The notes beneath the pieces were generated by a model that worked only from the letters and a program-made list of their open reading frames with translations, did not search any database and had not been told where the DNA came from. The translations under genes and the position numbers were made by a program. DNA of 48,133 nucleotides from a virus. Shown here piece after piece: positions 16,357 through 24,552 of this stretch (position 1 is the stretch's first letter; every line of letters begins with the position of its first letter). Where the stretch lies: positions 1-48,133 of the IMG/VR virus record IMGVR_UViG_3300043399_000060; one strand, written 5' to 3'.

Positions 16357-17049
16357 TCATGCTAAATTGGTATACTTTCTATCCCACTTGTAGATCTGCT
16401 GATACAGCTTGGGTATGGCAGCATTATTTCTGTGGTCGTAGTTGAAAGTCTTTAGGATGTACTTTAGAGTAGTAGAACCTCTGGTTGTACCAGAAGCCAG
16501 TAAGTCTGTTAGAACAGCCTTGGGTCTGTTTACCTTAAAGTCCAGATAGACACAGTGGGCGTATGCTTGTATCTCGTCAAACTCTGATAGGTATCTACGT
16601 TCGGAATCTATCTTGTCCTTACCAACACGCTTGTAAGGAACTACATAATCACTACATTCATCGTATCTTCTATCATACTGCATAAAGTGTATGATCTCGT
16701 GCATTAGTGTTTGGATCAACTTGAACTTAAAACGATCCCAAGTTTCTTGGTTGAATATGAATTCGTTGAAGTGTTTGGTATGAATGTTTAACAGTATCTG
16801 TCGTTTTTCTGGATCGTACTCGCCACTGACAGCAATGTAACTTTTATAGACTTTAGCCTTTGATGGCTCTTTTAAAAAGTCTAGTCTGGTTCTCCACTTT
16901 CTAAAATAAAATGAGAGACCTGCTGCATCGTTTCGATACAGATCAAGGTCTCTCCAAACTTTAGATGGGATTAGTCTAGCCCTAAAAGGTCTTTCCTTGA
17001 AGTTCAACAACTTCATCCAATCGTAATTAGCTGTTTCTAGGAATTTCAT
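16357..17049 (-). CDS. Putative zinc metalloprotease with HExxH motif (230 aa)
   Basis: A 230-aa protein with H117-E-I-I-H121 in a helix followed by F-M-Q-Y-D, and a downstream E159-I-Q-A-Y-A-H that can supply the third zinc ligand, as in gluzincin or SprT-like peptidases. There is no signal peptide, so it would act in the cytoplasm or in assembly. Many basic residues lie throughout. It is the last gene of the modification operon by position (21 bases after the kinase), but no link to DNA modification is evident; a role in processing phage or host proteins is inference. Confidence 0.6.
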   Translation of the reverse strand: MKFLETANYDWMKLLNFKERPFRARLIPSKVWRDLDLYRNDAAGLSFYFRKWRTRLDFLKEPSKAKVYKSYIAVSGEYDPEKRQILLNIHTKHFNEFIFNQETWDRFKFKLIQTLMHEIIHFMQYDRRYDECSDYVVPYKRVGKDKIDSERRYLSEFDEIQAYAHCVYLDFKVNRPKAVLTDLLASGTTRGSTTLKYILKTFNYDHRNNAAIPKLYQQIYKWDRKYTNLA

Positions 17050-17070
17050 AACACCTAGAAAGGTCTTGCA

Positions 17071-17676
17071 TTACCTAATAGAATTCTCCAAGAAGGCAAG
17101 AACTTTCGCTTGTTCCTCTAAGTTAGTGTTGTTAAACTCAGTAATATAGGACATCAGTTCAAAATTTGATAGCAAGTTACTATATTTAGTTTCTCTGCCT
17201 CTTAGGAATTGTTCGGACTGGTCTGAGCCACGATCCTTGTAGCGTTGCTCCAGTAGTTCTTTTGGAGCCTTGAGATACACAACAATCAACTCAGTATTTG
17301 GCAAGTTCATACAGAACTCCAAGAAAGATTGATTGAAGACTCGGTCACCTTCGAACAGGATGTTACAGTTGTTAGAAGCGATCCACTCTTGTAGTGGTGG
17401 TTGTACTGCCATGGACAAGCGATCTGTACCAGCAAATGTTTCACCCTCATCGTACTTACCAAGGATGTACAAGTCATGCTCTTTATTATAGAGAGCAGAC
17501 ACTAACTTAGCAGGTTCAGTACCGATAAATTCTTTACCTTCCATGAACTTACGGAATAGCGTAGTCTTGCCTGTACCTGGACTTCCACCAACGGCAATGA
17601 TCTTTCTAGTCTTGACTTCGTTCTTGATCAGCTTAACTTCGATTCGATCTGAAATACCAAATTTATCAATTAACAT
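17071..17676 (-). CDS. P-loop nucleotide kinase, candidate hydroxymethyl-base DNA kinase (201 aa)
   Basis: A 201-aa P-loop protein: Walker A G-G-S-P-G-T-G-K-T-T at residues 30-39, an I-L-F-E-G-D-R strand near 102-108 and a lid-like R-Y-K-D-R-G segment near 154. The fold is that of small-molecule/deoxynucleotide kinases. In thymidine-hypermodifying phages a P-loop kinase phosphorylates 5-hydroxymethyl-dU in DNA (5-HMUDK), creating the leaving group for amino-acid attachment. Here it overlaps the radical SAM gene by 7 bases in a cassette with a TET/JBP-like oxygenase and an amino acid:DNA transferase-like protein, which is why I favour that role. Sequence alone also fits an ordinary nucleotide kinase. 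Confidence 0.65.
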   Translation of the reverse strand: MLIDKFGISDRIEVKLIKNEVKTRKIIAVGGSPGTGKTTLFRKFMEGKEFIGTEPAKLVSALYNKEHDLYILGKYDEGETFAGTDRLSMAVQPPLQEWIASNNCNILFEGDRVFNQSFLEFCMNLPNTELIVVYLKAPKELLEQRYKDRGSDQSEQFLRGRETKYSNLLSNFELMSYITEFNNTNLEEQAKVLAFLENSIR

Positions 17677-19100
17677 CTTACACCTATCATTCTCTTGTAT
17701 TGTTGGAGTTTCATCTTGTTGATGGACGAAACATTGTATTTAGACTCTAGTTCATTATATCTCAACTTTAAGATTTCGTCAATCTTAATTCCTAGATTTG
17801 CAACTGTCATGATTTGAAATTCTGAAACTTTGTTCATTGGTTCTCTTGCATGATTGATCGCATTGGCGTATCTTGAGACAATATTATAATCTAACCGTTG
17901 GCTCTCAAGAGTCCAGAAATTATTGTCCTCAATCTTATATCCGTAGATTTCTGGATTCAAACTAAACTCAGAGCCATAGTCACCTTTGTTCTTTTTAAAC
18001 AACACCAGTGGATAGACTCCAATATCATCAACTGGATTATCTTTTTCCAAAATCCACTTATTAGTCTCTTCGAAATATTCTACAGTGTCATAAGGCAATC
18101 CATAGATCAAACCAATACCTATGTTTACTTTACCATTCCACTTTTCTTTCAACCAATACAAACGGTCTTTGACTTTGTTCGGCGCTAGACTTTTACCAAT
18201 GGCAATACCACTTTGTTTGTTAAACGTCTCAACTCCAAAGAAGTTTCCTACCAATCCAGCTTCTTGTAGCAAGTCAGCTTGATGTGGGTATTTGTTCAAC
18301 AAGTCTAGTCTAAGGTAACAAGAAAAGTTAATCTTGAATGGCAGAGACGTGAACAGTTTGTGTATTGCTTCAATCTTGTCGTTGTCATCATTGAAGGTAT
18401 CATCTGTTATGTAGTAGTTGGTACATCCAGTTGCTTCCCAAGTTTTTATCAAGTCATCTCTGACTTCTTCAATGTCTCTTAAGTAAGTGCCTTTCTTTTT
18501 ACCAATCAAAGAATACCCACAGAATTTACATTTGAAGATACATCCCCGTGCCAACTCTAGCGGCAGAGACTCTCCATCAAGAATAGAAAAGTCTTTTCTC
18601 CACCAATGAGTCTTGATGTTATCCATCTTTGGCTCTGGGAATTGTTTGGAATCAAAAACCTTTGGTTGCTGTAAGCCATCTGCCACACCCTTTGTATATT
18701 CAATGATAGCATCGTCTGCATATCCTAGGATGTATGTATCAATGCGATCATCAGAAGCCCACAAGGATCTAACACCACCGTAGATCAACTGAACATTAAA
18801 CTGCTTGATGTATTGAAATAGTTTGTCTACATCTGCTGGTGTCATATGTGGGAATAGCGTTTGGTCTCCCCAGAAAAAGGTAGAAGAAAAACCAACCCAT
18901 AATGTATTGTCACTGATGTGAACACTCAATGCTTGTATAATTTCATCAACAGTAAAGTATTGAGTAAAGTCAATAACTCTAGATGTATAACCAGCGTTTT
19001 CAAGAGCAGACGCTATTCTGTAAGAACCCAAGTTTCTTTGGATCTGAGAATAGGTTTCTGGAGACGTTGGTCCAGCAGCAATAATAATGCAATCAATCAT
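17670..19100 (-). CDS. Radical SAM enzyme with B12-binding-like N-terminal domain (476 aa)
   Basis: The C187-x3-C191-x2-C194 motif (G-C-I-F-K-C-K-F-C) binds the 4Fe-4S cluster that cleaves S-adenosylmethionine. The N-terminal ~140 residues look like a Rossmann-type cobalamin-binding domain, but the usual D-x-H-x-x-G cobalamin motif is not evident. Radical SAM enzymes do methylations, isomerisations and ring chemistry; in phages such as M6 and ViI a radical SAM protein isomerises or rearranges the amino-acid adduct on 5-hydroxymethyl-dU. Start and stop overlap both neighbours (TAATG at 19100), consistent with a dedicated tailoring step in the cassette. Confidence 0.85.
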   Translation of the reverse strand: MIDCIIIAAGPTSPETYSQIQRNLGSYRIASALENAGYTSRVIDFTQYFTVDEIIQALSVHISDNTLWVGFSSTFFWGDQTLFPHMTPADVDKLFQYIKQFNVQLIYGGVRSLWASDDRIDTYILGYADDAIIEYTKGVADGLQQPKVFDSKQFPEPKMDNIKTHWWRKDFSILDGESLPLELARGCIFKCKFCGYSLIGKKKGTYLRDIEEVRDDLIKTWEATGCTNYYITDDTFNDDNDKIEAIHKLFTSLPFKINFSCYLRLDLLNKYPHQADLLQEAGLVGNFFGVETFNKQSGIAIGKSLAPNKVKDRLYWLKEKWNGKVNIGIGLIYGLPYDTVEYFEETNKWILEKDNPVDDIGVYPLVLFKKNKGDYGSEFSLNPEIYGYKIEDNNFWTLESQRLDYNIVSRYANAINHAREPMNKVSEFQIMTVANLGIKIDEILKLRYNELESKYNVSSINKMKLQQYKRMIGVRC

Positions 19101-20119
19101 TAAAAGAATTCTTCTAAACCAACTTGAACAGGTTTCTCATCATCAAACAACCAATCTAGATTTTCCATCTTGCCACTACGCAAGAACAGTGGAAACTTTT
19201 CTTTGTCAATACCACGCTTGGAATCTAGACGTAAGTCAATAGTTTCATTACGGGCTTGCCACATAACATTCCAATCAATACCGTGCCAACCGTCGCCTTC
19301 GCATTTGATAATCTCTTCAGCTTGGCGATCAAGGTAGTAACCAAGATAACGCCCATGATTTTCTCTAAAGATTTTCTTAAAAGAACACAGGCACGTTTCC
19401 ATGGTAAAGAAATCAATTTGCTCTGTTAGCTCTGGGAATCTTCTTCGCGTTTCTTCCAGAATGTCTCTGGCTTGTACTTCAAGAGATCCATACTCGCTTC
19501 CAGTGAGTTTTCTATCATAATCGTCATCCTTGCCAAGGGCAAGTAGTAATCCATTACGATGAGAACGGGAACCATCATAATCGTCCAACATGAGAGAAGT
19601 AGGAGTAACAAGCACACCAGCAGTATGTTTAAGGTGCTGAAGATAAAACCAAGTGCTGTAACGCCCAAACTTATGCAAGCTGTTTTTAAGTACTGACCAC
19701 AACGCATCAAAGTTTTGCGTCTCATTATCTCCGTAGTACGATTCGAGTGTTTCACGTTGATCTTTCTTTCCAATAAACTTTTGATACGATTCGAACATGG
19801 CAGGCAAGTGACCTTTGTTCCACTTTGTATCAGTTTGATATCTTAATCGCTTGTAGTTAGCAGTATTCCACTGCTCCATTCTATCAACAGTAGCCAACTC
19901 AAAGTCAGGAAACTCATTCATTAGAATCCAAGCTGTTGGTAGATAGTATGTGTTACCATATAACCAACACAACCACAATCGTTGTTCATCGTTGTGTTCG
20001 TATCGCTTGTTCATGTAGTTGGTAGCCCAAACAGCTGGATCGCAGTCGTCATACTTTAACGACCATGCATACCAACGAATAAAGGCTTCACGTCGATTTT
20101 GTTTTAATCTATAATCCAT
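19100..20119 (-). CDS. Amino acid:DNA transferase-like (aGPT-PPlase superfamily) protein (339 aa)
   Basis: A 339-aa, Trp/Tyr-rich protein. The block F-G-R-Y-S-T-W ... D-G-S-R-S-H-R-N-G-L plus F-T-M-E-T-C-L-C and W-x-x-R-N-E resembles a family I know as the amino acid:DNA transferases (ADDT; formerly alpha-glutamyl/putrescinyl thymine pyrophosphorylase, related to HhH glycosylases), which displace an activated group on hydroxymethyl-uracil in DNA with an amino acid. I recognise the pattern from memory and could not align it, so the family call is moderate. The last residues are G-L-E-E-F-F, like the C-terminus of gp43. Overlaps the next gene by TAATG. Confidence 0.65.
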   Translation of the reverse strand: MDYRLKQNRREAFIRWYAWSLKYDDCDPAVWATNYMNKRYEHNDEQRLWLCWLYGNTYYLPTAWILMNEFPDFELATVDRMEQWNTANYKRLRYQTDTKWNKGHLPAMFESYQKFIGKKDQRETLESYYGDNETQNFDALWSVLKNSLHKFGRYSTWFYLQHLKHTAGVLVTPTSLMLDDYDGSRSHRNGLLLALGKDDDYDRKLTGSEYGSLEVQARDILEETRRRFPELTEQIDFFTMETCLCSFKKIFRENHGRYLGYYLDRQAEEIIKCEGDGWHGIDWNVMWQARNETIDLRLDSKRGIDKEKFPLFLRSGKMENLDWLFDDEKPVQVGLEEFF

Positions 20120-20760
20120 TATTTTAAAAAGTCTTCAAGAGATGGCTGATCCATCAGTGCATCTCGTAGCCATGCTTTACCAACTATATCAATAGCAGCT
20201 TGAGTCTTTGCTTTCTTTTTGTCACCCCAAGTATAAGACTCTAGACCTTCGCGACGGAATTGTTCACGAGCCTTTTGTGGGGGTAAGGCTTGTAGTGGAT
20301 TTACGATGGCGTTGTCTCTGTAAGCAATTTGCTCGTCACGTGTAGCGAATAGTGGTTGGTCACTGCGGAGTGAACCTGTTGGATCAACTGCCCAGAAGAC
20401 CAAACCATTGCGTATGTGCCAGCTGACAGAGGTTGGTGTGCAAGAGATTTTAAGTCGTTGGACTTTTCGTTCTTCAACTGCATATTTGATCCAAGAGTCC
20501 CAGCACTTTGACGCATATCCTTTTCCTTCTTTACCTTCAACTGTAACGATTTCATACAGGTTTGCATAGCCATCTCGATTGAATGTGGCAAAGATTAAAG
20601 AGACAACTTCACCGTTGTCTTCGAATGCCATTGGCAGATTCTTTTCATAATTATGAAAGCGAGTCCATAATGAATGTGCAGCCGATAAGAACTTGGTGTT
20701 CTTACCAGCTGGACTTGAATCAATAATTTGTTGAACTTTAGTTGAGTTAATGAATATCAT
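20119..20760 (-). CDS. GNAT-family acetyltransferase (213 aa)
   Basis: A 213-aa protein with a GNAT fold: the acetyl-CoA pyrophosphate-binding motif A is E-G-K-E-G-K-G-Y-A around residues 75-83, preceded by a Y-E-I-V-T-V strand. In hypermodified phage DNA systems GNATs acetylate amino-acid adducts on the base. After the GNAT core there is a C-terminal extension of about 80 residues ending P-S-L-E-D-F-L-K, which resembles the gp43 C-terminal clamp-binding peptide. It overlaps the amidotransferase gene by 14 bases. Confidence 0.75.
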   Translation of the reverse strand: MIFINSTKVQQIIDSSPAGKNTKFLSAAHSLWTRFHNYEKNLPMAFEDNGEVVSLIFATFNRDGYANLYEIVTVEGKEGKGYASKCWDSWIKYAVEERKVQRLKISCTPTSVSWHIRNGLVFWAVDPTGSLRSDQPLFATRDEQIAYRDNAIVNPLQALPPQKAREQFRREGLESYTWGDKKKAKTQAAIDIVGKAWLRDALMDQPSLEDFLK

Positions 20761-21457
20761 GTTGATAATCTACAGCGCTTTTAATAGAGACTGCGCTCAA
20801 TTCCATTTTCAAGTCGCCATCAAGTTTAATGTATGTATTCATTGGAACTTCCATAGTTGGAAGAAACAATCCAGCACGTTGCGGAATATCGGCAGTAGAA
20901 GTAATTATACTACCATTAGTCATTGTAGTCAAATATAATGGTCGTTTGCCATTACGGTAAACAGTTACCTCTTTGGTAGATGCAATAAGTTGGCAAACAG
21001 CCATGGACATATTACTGAACTCTTCTAGTGGACTTTTTGCGTGTAGCACCAATTCACTGTCGTTCTTTGTTTCAGTTTTATAACCGTACAACTCTTGCCA
21101 CTTTTCTGGCAGTTCTTGGGTAATAACACCATTGTGAACAATAGCAACATTATCGTTACCCAACGGTTGATTATATTCCAAGTCGCTAGTTGAATAACGG
21201 CAGTGTCCAATCATATACAAGTTTCCATCTTCATTCAAGAATGATTTGAAGTTGTCATTGTGCATATGTTTCTCAACGAATTGATCAGCTGGGATCGCTT
21301 CTTTGATTGTAACAAGGTTACCTTTATTCCAAGCAGGAATAAAAGAAATACCAGTGGCGTGCAAACCACGAATCTTTGATTCAACGAATACACGCTTTAA
21401 GGATTCAAAATCCTTCAGAGAAGGATTCTGTATAACTGCTCCGATAACGGCACACAT
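20747..21457 (-). CDS. Stand-alone class II glutamine amidotransferase (Ntn hydrolase)
   Basis: A 236-aa class II glutamine amidotransferase (PurF/AsnB/GlmS glutaminase type) with no synthetase domain. Cys2 directly after Met1 is the catalytic N-terminal nucleophile; H-C-R-Y-S-T near residues 80-85, H-N-G (about 108-110) and N-D-S-E (near 135) are the glutamine-binding residues. It releases ammonia from glutamine for transfer to a partner. Its place between the GNAT and the TET/JBP-like gene, with overlaps on both sides, suggests it amidates an intermediate on DNA, but no ATP-dependent amide-forming domain is seen in the cassette. Confidence 0.85.
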   Translation of the reverse strand: MCAVIGAVIQNPSLKDFESLKRVFVESKIRGLHATGISFIPAWNKGNLVTIKEAIPADQFVEKHMHNDNFKSFLNEDGNLYMIGHCRYSTSDLEYNQPLGNDNVAIVHNGVITQELPEKWQELYGYKTETKNDSELVLHAKSPLEEFSNMSMAVCQLIASTKEVTVYRNGKRPLYLTTMTNGSIITSTADIPQRAGLFLPTMEVPMNTYIKLDGDLKMELSAVSIKSAVDYQHDIH

Positions 21458-22851
21458 TAGAAGAAACTTTCAAGTGAATTAGATTTATCTGACTCTGGGT
21501 GATACTTCAACAACACTTCTGCGCCAAGTTTTTTCTCGCAGTAGTCATACCACTCTTGACTTTCCCACATACCAGCAGAAACACCATTCCAAAGATGACG
21601 CTCAGAGCCGTCTTCGTTTCGGTGCCCTGCATGCTCTTTGTTCAAACGACGAGATTCAACAAACTCATAACGGCAGTCTTCATACTCTTTTGAACCAAGT
21701 TCAAGCATCTTTTCACGGAAATAACAAACCAGTGAAATACGTTCGGCTTCTTCATCCAACAATTCAATTGGAGTGTTACCGTGCATAACTTCGTGGTTGT
21801 TGATCAACAGCAAGTCGCCTGGACGTACATTGACAGCAACGCGATACTCTGGAGCAATTAGATAACCACCCTTGTAATTGCCGTTGTTAGAAAGAACCAA
21901 CAAGTTAGAAAGACCACTGTTCAAGTCACCTGCATCAAAGTGTGCTGCAGTACGGAATGTTTTGTTAACAGTGATTGTAGTGAATGGAGTTTCTGGAACC
22001 AAGAATTGTGGATCAAGTTTCTTGGCAGCTTCCATTTGATTACTGTAACGCCATGGCATCAACTCCTTAAAACCTTTGGCAAGAGTCTGTAGGAATGGGA
22101 ATGCCATCTCAAACTTCTCACGATTCTTTTCAGTATAAGAAGTTGCGCGACCGTAAGGGATACGTGGATAACGATCAAACCAACCAGCAATACCAGAGAA
22201 CACACCGTTGGCATAAGTTGTTTGACAAACATATTTCTGTACAACTCGCTTGGCTTCGGCGCGTTGTTCATCCAAACTCAATTTACGAGTACGCTCAACC
22301 CAATCATCGAAAGTGAAATTGTCCTTTTTAACAGCCTGAATACTCCAAACATTGTTCTTATTAGAAGGCTGTTCTTTCTTGTTGGCGTGTTGACGCTTTA
22401 GTTCTTCGATCGGGTCTTCACCAAAGATGTTGGCTTTGGGATTAGAAAAGTAATCAATCACATCGTACTCATACTCAGTGACCCACTCTCTGTTACCCAA
22501 CTTGTCTTTTCTTGGACCAGCTGCGATGCCACGGTTTTGAGTCTCAACAGCTGCTTCACGTAGACCAACATATGCAGCCAGCTGTTCTTCTTTTGAGAAG
22601 AAGTTCTTACGGAACTTAAATGCAATACGCATTTCATCCGTACCTTTAGGGCAGCTGGAGCAGTCTTTGTCTGTGTCGCAAGATGCTTGTTGAGCAATGT
22701 CGCAGTTCACTGGCATGTAAACGTCGGCATCATAATCAACTAGAATATCGTAATGTGATTCGTCTACAAACTGACCCAGAAGATGAGAACAGTCGTGCTT
22801 TTTATCAGCCACGATAATTTTAACATTTCTACCTTCATCTATTATACTCAT
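21457..22851 (-). CDS. TET/JBP-family 2OG-Fe(II) dioxygenase (464 aa), predicted DNA base hydroxylase
   Basis: The double-stranded beta-helix core spans about residues 285-385: iron ligands H304-x-D306 (A-A-H-F-D-A-G-D), distal His357 in M-H-G-N-T-P, and the 2-oxoglutarate arginine R371 in E-R-I-S-L-V-C-Y-F. The last two blocks closely mirror TET2 (L-H-A-T-T-P and R-I-S-L-V-F-Y) and JBP. Such enzymes hydroxylate the methyl group of thymine (JBP) or 5-methylcytosine (TET) in DNA. The N-terminus has a Cys cluster (C50, C58, C64, C67) that may bind zinc. The C-terminal peptide S-L-E-S-F-F resembles that of gp43. A strong ribosome site (AAGGAG) marks it as the first gene of the cassette, 11 bases after gp41. 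Confidence 0.85.
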   Translation of the reverse strand: MSIIDEGRNVKIIVADKKHDCSHLLGQFVDESHYDILVDYDADVYMPVNCDIAQQASCDTDKDCSSCPKGTDEMRIAFKFRKNFFSKEEQLAAYVGLREAAVETQNRGIAAGPRKDKLGNREWVTEYEYDVIDYFSNPKANIFGEDPIEELKRQHANKKEQPSNKNNVWSIQAVKKDNFTFDDWVERTRKLSLDEQRAEAKRVVQKYVCQTTYANGVFSGIAGWFDRYPRIPYGRATSYTEKNREKFEMAFPFLQTLAKGFKELMPWRYSNQMEAAKKLDPQFLVPETPFTTITVNKTFRTAAHFDAGDLNSGLSNLLVLSNNGNYKGGYLIAPEYRVAVNVRPGDLLLINNHEVMHGNTPIELLDEEAERISLVCYFREKMLELGSKEYEDCRYEFVESRRLNKEHAGHRNEDGSERHLWNGVSAGMWESQEWYDYCEKKLGAEVLLKYHPESDKSNSLESFF

Positions 22852-22862
22852 TTATCTTCTCC

Positions 22863-24260
22863 TTAAAACTTGAAACTGTCGTAATTGTCTTCTCTATGTA
22901 TTCGTTTACCAAAAGAGCTTTTATCAAAAACAGGTCCATCATCTTTTTCCTGTCCAGAATCTGACAATCCTTGTTGTGCAGATTCTTCAACATCATATAA
23001 CTTCATCTTGGAACGATCGATACCAACTACGAATCGTTTATAGAAGCTAGGGTCATTATAACGGTTCTTCAATTGCTTGACGATAATCTGATTCAAGGCT
23101 TCTAACTCTTCGTTTGATACCAACGCAAACATAAAGTCGGCAGTGGCAGGTAGACCAAACGATTCAGATGTATCTTCAAGACCTGGATCTGAATTGGAAT
23201 AACCAGAACGAGTAGTTTGTGTAGCCGAGAGAATCGGAACATTATACTCAACAGCTAATCCACGTAGTTCTTCTGCAATGCTCTTGATATATGTATAAGA
23301 GTTTACAGAACCACCTTGCTTCATACGCTGAGACGCACAAATGTTCAAGTAGTCAATCATAATAATATCAGGGGCGAAATCTCGTTTGAGTTTCAGTTCT
23401 TCCAACAGCGCTCTAAAGTGACCAGCATGAGCACTTGCAGTTGGATATTCTTTGATGATCAGTTTACCTTTGGTCTTGTTGGCAATCTTTTGAAGACGAT
23501 TATCAAAGATGTCTTTATCAACAACCTTCAATTCATCCATTGTCAAGTTCAACAAGTTGGCATCGATACGTTCAGCGATACGTTCTTCAGCCATTTCCAT
23601 AGTGATGTAAAGCACATTACGTCCTTGTGTCAAACAGCCAGCAGCCACGTGACACATGAACAATGATTTACCAACACCAGTACCAGCCAGTGCAATGTTT
23701 AGAGTTTTCTTGGACAGACCACCTTTAGTGATCTTGTTGAACATCTCTAAGTCAAAGGCAATCTTTTCTTCAACGCGATGGTAGTAATCAAAACGTGCAT
23801 CGTGATCTCCCAAGTAATCGTGACCAACGTGACTGTCAAAACAAACAGACAACGCTTCTGAAAGGATACTTGGGATAGCGTCTTGTGTGTGTTGCTTGTC
23901 TCTACCGTCAATAATTTTGATTGAATCAACAATCGCGTTATAGACAGCTTTGTCTTTACAAAACTTTTCTGTGTTAGTGACTAACCAATCACTGTTGATT
24001 GGAGCTTGTGCTAATCCATCAATTACTTCGTTAATCTCAACCAACTCTTTGTCAATAAGATCAGTACGGTTACTGACCTCAATGGACAAGATTTCTTTGG
24101 TTGCTGGTTTATTATACTTGTTAAAGAATTCGATAATCTCTGAAATGATCACCGACTCTTTTCTGTCGGCAAAGTAACTCTTCTTAAGGAATGGAATTAC
24201 TTTGCGACAGTACTGTTCATCATAAATTAAATTTGCTAGAATCGTCTGTTCAATTCTCAT
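22863..24260 (-). CDS. 41: Replicative DNA helicase, T4 gp41-like
   Basis: A 465-aa DnaB/RecA-fold helicase close in size to T4 gp41 (475 aa). Walker A G-T-G-V-G-K-S is at residues 193-199 and the Walker B strand M-I-D-Y-L-N near 300. The N-terminus (M-R-I-E-Q-T-I-L-A-N-L-I-Y-D) matches the T4 protein, so the ATG at 24260 is preferred over the GTG at 24269. It unwinds DNA ahead of the fork as a hexamer with primase gp61. It is followed at once by the TET/JBP-like gene, linking replication and the modification cassette in one transcript. Confidence 0.93.
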   Translation of the reverse strand: MRIEQTILANLIYDEQYCRKVIPFLKKSYFADRKESVIISEIIEFFNKYNKPATKEILSIEVSNRTDLIDKELVEINEVIDGLAQAPINSDWLVTNTEKFCKDKAVYNAIVDSIKIIDGRDKQHTQDAIPSILSEALSVCFDSHVGHDYLGDHDARFDYYHRVEEKIAFDLEMFNKITKGGLSKKTLNIALAGTGVGKSLFMCHVAAGCLTQGRNVLYITMEMAEERIAERIDANLLNLTMDELKVVDKDIFDNRLQKIANKTKGKLIIKEYPTASAHAGHFRALLEELKLKRDFAPDIIMIDYLNICASQRMKQGGSVNSYTYIKSIAEELRGLAVEYNVPILSATQTTRSGYSNSDPGLEDTSESFGLPATADFMFALVSNEELEALNQIIVKQLKNRYNDPSFYKRFVVGIDRSKMKLYDVEESAQQGLSDSGQEKDDGPVFDKSSFGKRIHREDNYDSFKF

Positions 24261-24552
24261 CAATACCACCAGTATATGAAATACTATTATTCTGTAATTC
24301 TTCGAGAATAATAAATTTCAGTAGTTCACCGATGTACATTTCAAATTCTTCGGTCTTATAAGTGACGCCAGCATCTTCATGTACATCATACTCAAAGTTC
24401 ATCTTGCAAGTGTCATCAACACCATCGTTGATTTCCTCAAATGAAACTTTCCCATAAGAGAAAATTATACCTGAGAATGGACCAGAGGTCAACTTAACTG
24501 CCTCTACTCCACTCTTGCGAGACTCTACAACAATGTAAGGTTTGTCACTCAT
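24250..24552 (-). CDS. Conserved small protein between uvsX and gp41 genes (100 aa)
   Basis: A 100-aa acidic, beta-rich protein (pattern F-S-G-I-I-F-S-Y-G-K-V-S-F) located between uvsX and the helicase gene, overlapping both. T4-like phages of aquatic hosts often have a small conserved ORF at this spot, so it is likely a genuine replication/recombination accessory factor. No known motif, and it does not look like UvsY. Confidence 0.65.
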   Translation of the reverse strand: MSDKPYIVVESRKSGVEAVKLTSGPFSGIIFSYGKVSFEEINDGVDDTCKMNFEYDVHEDAGVTYKTEEFEMYIGELLKFIILEELQNNSISYTGGIDEN

